From assembly GCA_019096065.1 (NCBI GenBank), contig JAGUCH010000002.1, positions 10,304,501 through 10,368,500 on the forward strand: a stretch of DNA of 64,000 nt. The letters are read 5' to 3'. Under the pieces are notes generated by a model. That model searched no databases and was not told the DNA's origin. It saw only the letters and a program-made list of their open reading frames with translations. The position numbers and the translations under genes were made by a program. Source of the DNA: Paracyclopina nana (lineage: Eukaryota; Arthropoda; Copepoda; Cyclopoida; Cyclopettidae). Positions 53,001 through 63,005 of the stretch are shown in pieces (positions within the stretch are counted from its first letter, which is position 1; the number at the start of each line of letters is the position of its first letter).

Positions 53001-56000
53001 TTAAAAGATTTCCTATGCTAAGAATAAGCCTTGCATTTGAGCGTAAGAAAATATAGAGGGAGCTCATTTCCTGCGTTTCTGAAAATTCCTCCGCTGATCT
53101 TAGGCCTCTGAATGCAGCAGCTTTTCCATTTGCTTTCATATAAAAACTGATGATATTGTAGCATAAAACCAAAACATGAGCAGTCATTTGAAGACATTTG
53201 CAAAATGTTAGTGTTTTCTGAGAATTTTCTTTTTGCCAAAAGCATAGTTCCAATTGATATTGAGTTCTTGGGTGAATATGCCATGCACAAACAGATTTTT
53301 TTACCAAAATTGTTGTTGATAAAAATACTAATAAGTTTACTTTCATCATTTTCGAAAATACTCCATAGGTCTCAAGAAAAACTCAAAAATCCTTATTTCC
53401 CTTTGCTACGCCGCTGTGTTGATACTAGCTCTATTTTCACAATAGGGGGCGCTATTTACCCTCGACGGCAGGGGCTATACCTATTTTCAAAGCCCTAGAT
53501 TCAAAGATATTATCAAGTTTTTGAGCACTATTTCTAGAAATTAGGGACAATTCACTACTTTTGGGCTGGCTTTTTCCAATTTTCTTAGCTTTTGCCATGC
53601 CAGTACAACAACTATAGCATGGCCATCATGATTACCAGAAAATACTTTTTCCTCAATTCATTGCAAGAAATGGCTTATTTGTCAAAAAACTGGCTCTTTT
53701 TATTGAACCCACACTAGATGAACTTGTTTGTTTTGAACGCACACAGAGTGGAGCTACAAGAAGTAAGGCTATTTTTTCTTATTCGATCCTTCATGCTCAG
53801 GTCTGGATATGATGTGACTCATGATCCAAAATTTCTTGACTTTCATGAATCTTGCTCAAAATGGTACCATTCTGTTCCTTGAATCAATTGTACTGTTACA
53901 AGCTCAAAAAGAGAGCTTTCTTTGTCATTTTGTTGCCTACAACTTTAAAAAACTTTTTGTTTACTTTTTGTTCGAAGCGCTATTTTTGCCGCAATTGCTA
54001 CGCACGCTTACTCGTACGCCAAAGAGCCAAAAATTCAGCACCATCTATTGCATTTTGTCTGTCTTTTGCTCCCCATAGATCATCTTGGCCAGTACAAAAA
54101 CTGTAGCATGAGCAACAGCATTTCTTGAAAGCAATGTTTCAAGGGATTATCTAAATATAACGCTTTCTTATAAAAAAAGTGGCCAATTTAGAATCATAAT
54201 GTCCAAAGATACAAGTTTGTTGTGAACCCTTGAGCAATCTGATCAACTAAATGTAAGGCAATTTTCATCATAATTCGATCTGTCATGCCAATGACAGGTT
54301 TCTGGATATGAAGTGACTGAATGAAGCAAATTGCCTAAGACTTTCATGAAAATTGACCAAAAGTATACCAAATGAATCCTAAAACAATAAGAAAAGCTAC
54401 AAGCTTAGTCACAGCTCTTTTCTTGGCCAGTTGAAGAAGGAAATAAGCAAAAACATTTGTTTACTTTTCAAAATTGTTGTGATGACATCATGAATGGGTA
54501 GGCCGATGGCGTAAGAATTTGCCCTACTTTCATAATTGCTGCTGTGGTTGGATGGCGGTGTTTTAGACACATCCTTTTAGAGACAAATTGTACTGCAATT
54601 TTGGCACTTCTTGGACCAAAACAAGAATTTGTCACTAATAGTTCTGAGCTCCTCTTCATGCTACTGTGGCAGAAACTTTGAAAATCAGAGCAATTGCAAA
54701 AATGCAAACATTTCCTTAAGATTCAATCAGAACTCGATTTTAGTTAAATATTTAGGCTCTTATTTCACAATTACTTAGTTCCTTGACAATTTTTTTTGTC
54801 ATCAAATTAGTTTTTTGCCTTCTTTTGTAGCATTTTTTTTTTCCATCACTGACTATTAGCTGCTCGGTTTGTTATGCACCTTTAAATTCAATATTGCTGA
54901 AACTGTTTTGTTTTGTAGCAAGTGTTGCCAGATTTTTTTACTTCTCAATTTTGGCGTTTTCTGAGAAACTCTACCAAAAAAAATGAAATTGTTAATATTA
55001 ATAAGATTCACAGTGTTCAATTTTTTTCGTCATAGGTACCACAGTATAGTCTGACAGCTCATAGAAGTGAAGCTCAGTTAGTATGTCACCTTATAGATCA
55101 TCTTGGGTACGACTTCAAAAGCATGGAATGTTTTAAAGTACCTACTCTGAAAGTTTGACTGCGTTTAAGTGAACAGCTTTAAGATGGACTGTAGTACATT
55201 CGTCAGATGCGCGGGCGTGGACAGCATACCTGGTAGTTCTTCATGCACTCCTCAGCGAGGTGAAGATGAGTGGAGAACTTGGCGAGCTCCTTCTGATGCT
55301 GTGGCATCTTTTTGATCATTTGCGACAAGTCCCTCATGGTCTTGCCATCTCCCTGGATCCGCTTCTCTTGGTTGAACTTCTTCAGCTTTTTGGTGACGCT
55401 CTGCGAGACGACGGCAATGTGCTGATGCCGCATCTCCACCCAAAGGTCGTCGTTCTCGTCCAGCAGCACCTCCTTCTGCTGTCCCTCGCTCGCCTCGTAG
55501 CGGTAGACGTCGTTCTCGATGGGCAATAGGTCATACGCCATGGCCTGGAACGTGAGCTCGTGCAAGAGCGGGGACACCGTGTCGAAGCCCCTGTCCACAA
55601 TGAGCAACACCGACTTGGCCTTCTCGGGCCCCTCACCCATGGAGGGCTCGTCGGCCTTGTAGGCGTCCAGCTTCTGCTGCACCATCTGGGCAAACTCGAT
55701 GTTCCGCTCAAAGTCCCTGAAGTGAAGAACAAGATTTTTACGGCGTGAAGCCATGCATCATGTGGTTGCCTGGCCAATGCATGGCGTACCACGCGCTCAA
55801 AAGTCGACGCGTTGGGATCGAGCCCACAGCTACGCTGCTTACCTGATGATGGGGATTACCAAAACTGTGAGTCACACTCAACATGAGGCTCGCTAAACTC
55901 TGGCCTTGGCCAATTCTGAGCCTTCTCATCATCATCATCGCAAGTGCGAAATCTCAAATATTTTTTGGAGCCATCTTAGAAGAAGCAGCAACAACGACGC

Positions 56001-59000
56001 CAAAGCCAGCTCCGAAAACGTGTCGTTCTCCCGTTGGCTTAGAGGGAGAGTGCATTTATTTGTTGGAGTGCAGTCAAATACTCCAACTGCTCAAAAGAAA
56101 TCCTTTGCCACCAACCATCGTGGCCTTCCTCAGAAAATCCGTCTGCGGGCAAACCAGAGACCTGCCAGACATTTGCTGCCCGAAATTCAAAGGGGTTACC
56201 CTAGACCCCATCACCCCATCGTCAACAGCGACGACCACAGTAACCACCTCAGTGGCGACTTCCCAAACGTAAGCAAACAAGCCCAAGCGCAAACCAACGT
56301 TCAAATACCAGGCTAATACAACATGAAGGATTTTCAACAAATTAATTGAGCCTTCAAATGTTGCACGGTGTGCTCATCTTCATTTTTAAAATTGATGCTA
56401 GATTATAGATGCTATGATCGATTTCCGCAGCTATAAGCAATTTTTTCCCTCTAGGTAAATCACGAAAGTGCGATAAGCATCAAAGTATGTGGAGCATAAT
56501 TTGAAAAAGCTAAGGCCTGCTTGATGAAGTAAGGCAACAAAAACCGCAATTCGGAAAGATATCTTTTTTCTGTACCAAACCTGGGAAACAGCTTGGGGGA
56601 AAATCAAATCACATTCTTAGTTATTTGTTAAATTATTAAATCTCTTACCATTGCATTGTTAGGGGAAATTAAAGACTGCTTTTCTAAGGAAAGGTTTCAG
56701 CCTTAGACATAGGCACATAGCCCAGTTCCAACAACGAGAAACAGCTAAGTCGGGTTGAGCTGAGTGCGCGAGCTAGCTGTGACCTGACTATGCTAAAAAG
56801 TCAAGTTACATCTCCTAACTATGCTGATTTTACTTGTCTTTATAGGCCAGTTTTGCCTCAGATATCCAACTCAAAAAGGGCAACTATTGAAATTGAGAGC
56901 TGATCCCACAATGTTCTTCTTCTTCTAAGCTGAGCTCAGCTTAGTAGAAGAGTAAAGTCTGTATCAGAGAAACCAGACAAAACTTGATCTAACACATCTT
57001 TTAGAGGGACAACTTGGATTCGAACCTCGGATAGATGGATTTGTATTCCATTGCTCTAGCCATTGATTCAATATCAAATAATTTTCGCTAGAATGAAGCA
57101 AATCATTGAAAATCAAGTAAGCTTATTGAAATAGAATTAAATAATTTTCTATCAAACATTAGCAGCAAGTTTAAATAAAAGTGTGTTTGTGGAAAAAGCT
57201 ACAAGTACACCTGAAAAGTCTCAAAAAGGCGAGCTATTGCTTTTTAGCACATTTCATTTAGGGAAATTGCTCACGAGTTTCCTAAAACCCAGTTCTTAGC
57301 CAAGGTGAACTAGCTCGCCTTTATGAGACGTTTCAGGTGAACTTGAAGTTTTTTCCACAACAAAGGTGGATTAATTTTCTCTGCGAGCGTTTTTAGACAA
57401 GAAAGTTTTCAGTCTTGTTTACAGAAAAGAGTCACTTACTTGCATTGCAAAAGAGGAGAAAGTTTATTTTTGCCAAATAAGAAACCCATAACCATAACTA
57501 TGTAGGTAGATTTATTGGAAGTTTGGATAGCTTTGTGGATCACTTTGGGATATACCCAAAGCAGTTTTAGGCCAATTTCCTGTTTGTTGCCAGCGAACCT
57601 CTTATGGCTCTTTACCATTTTCCATCTCAAATTGAAGCTCTAACATAAGGGAACAAATCAACACAATACCCATTTCTTCAAAATACTATTCTCTGAATGA
57701 TTAAAAGATTACAATATTTTAGAGAGATGAATTCTCAATTTTTCAAGGTGAACTTAATTTGTCCATTTCACCCCACTGTCCGATATTTACTGCTCTCAAA
57801 AGTTAGCCTTTTTCGTCTACTTCACCCCCGAAGTGCGATGAAAACTCATTTTAAATTTTTTGGACACTACTATAACTCAACAATTGAAAAAAAAATATTT
57901 TTCTTGAAAAATGCCTGGTGGTCTCAAGATTGATATTGGCGCGCAAAATGTTCTTATGGACATTGATTGCAAAGTTTATGTTTGCCCAACACTTCCGTAG
58001 GACTTTGCCAAATGAGGAGGAGAGAGAGCTTCCCAAGTTGGGGGTTTGCGGCACAGCATCAGTGAAGGATCGCATCGTGGGTGGCCAACCTTCACAACTA
58101 CATGGTTGGCCTTGGATAGCAGCTTTAGGATTTAGCGTAAGCTAACAAATTCCTTACGCAGGTGCAAGCATGTGTTTTTCTGTTTATCATACGTAGACTC
58201 CATCTGAAGAAATTAAGTTTTTGTGCGGAGGTAGCGTGATCACGGAGAGACACATTCTCACTGCAGCCCATTGCGCTATCAATTCGGAACTTGTGTCAGT
58301 GCGATTAGGCGAACACGAGATCGGAAATGATGAAGATGGGGCGAGCCCGATCGACTTCGCAATCCTCAGAGTGAAGGTACACGAAAACTACAACCCGCGG
58401 ACGTTTGACAATGACATCGCCATTCTGACGCTCAACGACTCCATCACCTTCACCGAAGCCATTCATCCCATTTGCCTGCCTTCGCTGAAAGTGACTGGCT
58501 CGAATCAAGTTGTGACGGAGGCGTTCAGCGGCCAGCAGCCCTTTGTGGCGGGATGGGGATCAACTAAGTTCAGGGGACCCACTTCATCGAAGCTGCTCGA
58601 GGCATCGCTAACAGTAAGTAAGATTGACCCAACAAGTAAGTGCTTGTTCAAAGCTCCTTCTACCAAGGTACTTGACAACGACGTCTGCGCTGGCAACTTT
58701 AAGGGTGTGAGGAACGTAAACATAAGTGCGTCCAAGCTCTGCGCCAACGACAAGTTTTCCCTGAAGGATGCGTGCCAAGGCGACTCTGGAGGCCCGCTCA
58801 TGCTAGCCTTGGGCTCGGTGGGCAGTGAATTGAAGCTCTCCCAATTCGCTTGGGTGCAAATAGGCATCGTTTCGTTTGGGTATCGGTGTGCGGAGCCCGG
58901 ATTTCCAGGCGTCTACACGCGGCTCACGCACTTCACCGAATGGATTGAGGCGAACATAAAATAATAAACTTACGCCCTGTATCGAATCGACGGATATTCG

Positions 59001-59860
59001 CCCAGAGTTGAGCAAAGGGTGGCCAACTGCTCCGCCATCCTCTCCATTTCGAAGCTGCGACTGGACGCACGATTCGGGTCGTAATACATTTGAAATGCAC
59101 CCATTTTGTCCAAAGAGTACACCTGCCGACAAAAAAAGGGAATGCAGATCACATCGCAATAGCGGAGTTTGGCTCAATTTTACCTGCGACTCGTACGGAG
59201 TAAACGCAATGTTGATCTCTTTGAGAGTCTTGATCCTCTTGGCAGCTAGGGAATTGCAGAGCTCCTTGAACCGTTCCTCCGGACATACTGAAACATACCG
59301 AAGGGTTACTAAATTATCTAGTGGGACTGATGAAGAAGAGTCACCTTCGGTGAAGTAGACATGAGCAGCACGATACTGGGTGCGATTTTGAGACTGAAAA
59401 TCCAGCATGAGCCCTTTCACGCTTTTCTCGGAGGGCGTTATCAAGTAGATGGCCTCCATGGCAGGCAAAGGCTCCCTCCTCTTTTCAATGGTTTCCACAA
59501 CTGAAATGCGAGCAATAGCAATGTGAGCATTGGGCATTGAGCATGGGCAGCATTGACATTATTACTGGTGATGCCTTCAGCTGACAGCTCGTGCATCTTG
59601 GTGCATGCTGACACCATTCGCATAGACTGGTCGTCGACGATGAGGACCCGCCATTCCAGCTTGCCCGGCTGCTTGTTGTGGCTCTTCACCGTGGAACGAA
59701 TCACATCGTTCATGATTTCTGAAAAATGCAAGCAGACATTGCGAAAGGAGGCTTTCACGTGACATGGACACAAGGCCAAATGGCATCAGCGGAGGCGAGG
59801 CCCGCTGCGAGGCCTGCGGACCTCTCACTTACTTTGGCCAACGAGCGTCTTGAGCGCCAT
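47051..59860 (-). CDS. STXBP1: Munc18/unc-18/syntaxin-binding protein 1 (Sec1/Munc18 family)
   Basis: Binds syntaxin and SNARE complexes and is needed for neurotransmitter release. Eleven exons, minus strand: 59860-59833, 59718-59566, 59500-59345, 59287-59184, 59122-58974, 55716-55230, 49617-49446, 48114-48005, 47942-47749, 47350-47190 and 47133-47051. All junctions are GT-AG and in phase; 598 residues, the family length. Landmarks in order: [142 protein letters not shown]-type [57 protein letters not shown]. Large introns at 49618-55229 and 55717-58973; the latter contains a serine protease gene on the opposite strand. Divergent from SNAPC3. Confidence 0.95.
48164..49431. mobile_element. 1268-bp transposon filling an unc-18 intron
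   Basis: Ends AGCCCGGTTCCAACAA and TTGTTGGAACCGGGCT are inverted repeats; TCTA flanks both sides (48160-48163 and 49432-49435). The interior carries a copy of repeat family R (about 48740-49380) and a short palindromic segment (AAGTATAGTATAAGTA ... ACTATACTTATAAGTATA at about 48185-48275). No transposase is visible. The host intron is 48115-49445. Related fragments with similar ends lie near 49800 and 56715. Confidence 0.7.
49932..50245 (-). mobile_element. Truncated, inverted third copy of the Transib/RAG-like MITE
   Basis: Starts with CACAGAGG (one change from CACAGTGG) and reads, on the minus strand, like the right two thirds of 25476-25932 (CTATCAAAAGTGTCCAAATTAG inverted). The other end is missing, replaced near 50245 by different repeats. 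Confidence 0.55.
50615..51464. mobile_element. 850-bp hairpin element with about 370-bp arms
   Basis: Left arm 50615-50986 and right arm 51094-51464 are close reverse complements, ending CAAGATGATCTATAG / CTATAGATCATCTTG; about 107 bp lie between them. The same terminus appears at 50594-50609, 54064-54078 and 55091-55105, so this is a family. It lies in the 5.6-kb unc-18 intron. No coding capacity. Confidence 0.8.
51465..53555. other. AT-rich repeat-derived part of the large unc-18 intron
   Basis: Contains words shared with the hairpin family (TAGTAAAGCTGCGCATAGAGC and CTCACCTTATACTATAG near 52800) but no gene. Short frames up to 119 codons lack recognisable features. Confidence 0.4.
53560..54070 (+). 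repeat. Interspersed repeat family R, direct copy
   Basis: Parallels 48880-49390 block by block (GCATGGC.ATCATGATTAC, AATGGTACCATTCTGTTCC, GCAATTGCTACGCACGCTTA). A more distant copy follows to about 54480. Confidence 0.6.
55883..58964 (+). CDS. CLIP-domain trypsin-like serine protease, nested in unc-18 intron
   Basis: Three exons: 55883-56268, 58001-58136 and 58197-58964; phases agree, 429 residues. Secreted arthropod proteases of this type act in clotting, prophenoloxidase and Toll cascades. Seen: signal peptide ([20 protein letters not shown]); a six-Cys CLIP domain ([17 protein letters not shown] ... SVCGQ ... DICCP); a Thr-rich linker; an activation site KDR-IVGG; His in TAAHC, Asp in DNDIAIL, Ser in CQGDSGGP with Asp six residues before it, predicting trypsin-like cleavage after Lys/Arg. 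AATAAA at 58963-58968 overlaps the stop codon. It lies on the opposite strand wholly inside the unc-18 intron 55717-58973, and its 3' end must reach the next unc-18 exon. The exact cascade cannot be told. Confidence 0.88.
57003..57066 (-). repeat. Lone tRNA-like module resembling SINE module b
   Basis: The minus strand reads GGCTAGAGCAATGGAATAC ... CGAGGTTCGAATCC, like module b of the 40.5-43 kb SINEs. Degenerate; not a working tRNA. In intron 1 of the nested protease gene. Confidence 0.5.
57186..57364. mobile_element. 179-bp MITE-like inverted repeat
   Basis: Arms of about 55 bp: TTTGTGGAAAAAGCTACAAG at the left, mirrored by TTTTTTCCACAACAAA at the right, with a shared GGCGAGCTA / TAGCTCGCC inner border. 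Confidence 0.65.
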
Positions 59861-60297
59861 GATTGCCGACGGAACAACGGGCTGCACCTGGGGGCGTCTG
59901 GGGGCGAAAAAGGAGACTGATAAGTCAAGAGCAGCTGCTGCCTCTGAGCTGGCCTCCAAACAGACCGAGTCGGGCCGCCGCAAAAAGGCTTTCTTCTTCC
60001 ACTCTAGGCCACAGGCGGAGGGCGGCAACCAAAATCGATCGCTTTCAAGGCTGCTTTCCTCCCAGACCTCGGGTCGAATTGCGTCGCCAATTAATGGACA
60101 GAAATCTTTCGATGGATCACTTTCATTCAGATAGAAGCAGCAGCGCTCGCTCTGGTCCAAGCAAATCTTCCGCCAAAGCAAACCGACAATATTAAGGCAA
60201 GTCAAGCCTGGAGCGCTAGCACCGAAATGCCCTCGTTGACGTTGACACTTTGTGAGATCGGGTTAAAAATCGATCTATTGCAGCCCAATTTCAAAAC
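59861..60297. promoter_or_regulatory. Divergent promoter region between unc-18 and SNAPC3
   Basis: 437 bp between start codons facing away from each other. Open frames run through it on both strands but I recognise no domain. No TATA box is obvious. Confidence 0.4.
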
Positions 60298-61862
60298 ATG
60301 GAACTGAAAATCAACATTGTAGAGGCCTCGTCGAGGCAATCGCCTCTCGAGGCCATAACTTTTTACGGATTAGAGGCTGTTCATCACTCTAGCGCTCGAC
60401 CATGGATTGGCACCAAAATTCACATCGGGCAGCATTTCGAAGAGTTCGCTCAGCTCACTCGGGAGAGTCGCGGCAGTGCTAGTGCAAAAAAGAGCGACCG
60501 GAAAATCAAGCAACTGATTGAGCGTTCGGCACAATCCCCTCTTCCCGACAACTTATTCGAGGAGCTTAGCAAGAACTGCAACCCTTGCAACTTTAAGTAA
60601 GTCAATCACGGTGTCTTGATTCTAGTCATTCACCTCATTCATCTCGCAGCCTAAGAAAAGAGATGGAAGTTCAGCAGCAGTTCACCGAAGTGCACGGAAA
60701 GCACCCCAAATTCGTGCCCACGGCCATTCCCACGTCGGGAGTCAAAGCCTTGAGGACGCTTGAAATGCAGCAGGTTTGTTGGAACCAATCACATAACTAT
60801 TTAGTCATCGAGTCATGTTTGTGTTCCAGATGTTCTTGACAAAGGCAACTGAAAAGGACAGGTTTAAGAGAATGAGAGCCCTCAGGTCCCCAAACAATGC
60901 ACACTTTGAAGCTGCTCCTCCGATACCAACGAGAATCAATTTCGATCTGACCAATGAACAGGCAAGCTCATTTTGTTCAAGCGAGCGAGTTGTCGTCTCA
61001 GAACGCCATCTTATTAGGTTTTATTGGCAATCAGAGTTTATCGGCCCGTGAAGGGCAGCACCAGAAACATTGCCTCAGCCATGACAACTTCCAGTCGCTA
61101 CGTCCAAGAGATATATGCCCTCGGATCCACTACACTTAGTCAGGTGCGTGACCTGATCAAGTGCCCTGGAGACTACATGATCCCTGGGGATGTTTCTCAT
61201 GTGCCATCGAGCGAACAAAGAGGAGGAGGTGCCATTGACAAAGCCCCTCGAAACGCTTACAAATCCGCCTTCTTTTTCATTGAGGATACGTTCTACAATG
61301 ACATGAGGTTTCCTGACTGCCACGATCTCAGCCAAGAGATTCGCACTTGGGCGTCGGAATCGAAGAGAAAATTGGGCCAATTTTCAACCAAGCGAATGGA
61401 AGACACATCACTGAAAGATCTCTCCTTGAGGCTTGGCTGTCCCTATGTATACGTCCATCAAGTAAGTTGTCGTCACCAAGTTTCCTAGCTTTTCTCATTT
61501 ATATTCCATATCAGGGTGACCATGAGCACTTGATCTCATTTGCCGAGGCCCGGCTCGTTTCGGCTGATGACGTTCAAAAACCGTCGGCTTATCCGTACGA
61601 AAGAAGCGTGGGAATGGTGCACTCAAAAATGTGCATGGCGTGCAATACTTTCATTGCTAAATGGATTGTAACAAAAAACGAAAGGGTATTGACCCCAAAC
61701 AATGAAAAATATGATTTAAAGGCCATTTTCCCCCATTAACAGGTTCCGGAAGAGCCGTTTTTCTTCTGCGACGACTGCTTTCGCCAGTTCAACTATGGCC
61801 CCAAAAACGAGAAGCTGGGCAACTTTAAGGCTTTCACGTACATCGATGTTAATGCTCTGTGA
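60298..61862 (+). CDS. SNAPC3: SNAPC3 (snRNA-activating protein complex subunit 3, SNAP50)
   Basis: Subunit of the complex that binds the proximal sequence element of U-snRNA promoters. Exons: 60298-60596, 60650-60773, 60830 to about 60961-60998 (end unresolved), about 61039 (start unresolved) to 61461, 61515-61685 and 61743-61862. The strongest match is the C-terminal half: YKSAFFFIEDTFYNDMRFPD, RMEDTSLKDLSLRLGCPYVY, HQGDHEHLISFAEARLV, then a Cys zinc site CMAC ... FFFCDDCF and NEKLGNFKAFTYIDV. The junction between exons 3 and 4 is uncertain: the frames differ and no ideal GT-AG pair keeps all residues; a 41-nt intron 60999-61039 would work in phase. Convergent with PEX12, 17 bp between stops. 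Confidence 0.85.
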
Positions 61863-61879
61863 TATGTAATGGGAACGAG

Positions 61880-62856
61880 TCAAAATATGCGAACAAGGTT
61901 AGTGGCGTCGGCCTCAATGCGCGTTATGGGACATTTGCCACTCTTTTCGAGATGCATAGCGATACATTTGAAGCAGAACACATGTCCACAAACTGTCAAG
62001 ATCGTAGGTGTCTGAATGTTTTCACTTCGGCATATTGGGCATTTGCTTTGCCTTTCTCGAACGTGAGGTGCTTCTGGAGTGGGAATAGCAAGATTATCTG
62101 AGTGCTTTCTGCGTTCTCTCCACAGTGATAAAAACTGGAGCGCGAATGACCCCAGGTTCACAGCAACGGATAAATAAGATAAATCTTGGGCTCTTTCAGG
62201 TGACGACCATTGAAGTTCCGATCCGTCCAACCAATGCAAGACTGAATGGTACCTGGAATTGACGTATTTACTGGTTGCCTATGTAGGACGAACTCGGAGG
62301 AAATCAGTACTTTGACCTTCCAGTTGAATACAGCACTTTCAGCCACAAATCTAGTCCGTCAAAAAGCATTGTGATCATTGGGACAAGTACCCGAACGGCT
62401 TCCTTCACGGTGTTCGATTGCACATTCCATTCACCGTAGACAATGAACTTTTCGTAAAGCCACTGCAGCTTTAACTTGATGTAGGGTATCAAGACATGAA
62501 CTGCCAATGAGGAGCCTTGTCCACGCCTCTTTCTTGAGAGCCCGTAGAAATGCTCGCTCATCAAACATTCGTGATGGACCAAGGAGTTTCTGTTGAGTAG
62601 CCAAACCACCAAAGTGCTCAGCTCGTCAGACATATTCAAAAGCCGCTTGAAAGGCTGCGATTGGACTTGATTAGAAGCAGCAGCAAAACTAAAGATTCGA
62701 TGATTAAAATCTGAGCATTCAGCCGGATCTAGTTTACCTAGCTAGGTGCTTTAGGGACGGTATCAACGAAGCCATCAACCCATCTGAAGCGAGCAGAACG
62801 TAAATCGGTGGCCTCTTGGGGTCGAAATTGGAATTGGTGAGGGGTGACCAAAACAT
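61880..62856 (-). CDS. PEX12: Peroxin-12 (PEX12), peroxisomal RING E3 subunit
   Basis: With PEX2 and PEX10 forms the membrane ubiquitin ligase that recycles PEX5. Exons, minus strand: 62856-62738, 62688-62317 and 62252-61880; introns of 49 and 64 nt, phases agree, 287 residues (human about 359). Matches: YVLLASDGLMASLIPSLKHL near the start, EHFYGLSRKR, VLIPYIKLKLQWLYE, a membrane segment in exon 3, then the RING CPICRSENIQTP ... CGHVFCFKC ... CPITRIEADATNLVRIF. This ring keeps a Cys and a His (VCGHVFC) that vertebrate PEX12 (SGYVFC) lacks, but the last Cys is replaced by Thr. Divergent from the dehydratase gene with 149 bp between starts. Confidence 0.88.
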
Positions 62857-63005
62857 GGTTAGCGGCGCATGGGGCTGCTGCGTTATCGCACAATCCTATC
62901 AGTCAACTAGCGGAAGAAAACGCTTGATTGTCACTCAACCTACCAAGACCTTTAGCCTGGCGTACTGTTGTGTACGTGTTCAGTGGCTGTTAAGCAGCAA
63001 AGAAA
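62857..63005. promoter_or_regulatory. 149-bp divergent promoter of PEX12 and the dehydratase gene
   Basis: Both start codons face outward across 149 bp, so the two transcription starts must lie here or overlap. No TATA box seen. Confidence 0.5.

Noticed and set aside
60961-61020. GC-AG intron in SNAPC3 after CAG|GCAAGC
   Set aside because: It matches the donor consensus but leaves phase 0, while the following exon needs phase 2, so the reading frame would be lost.
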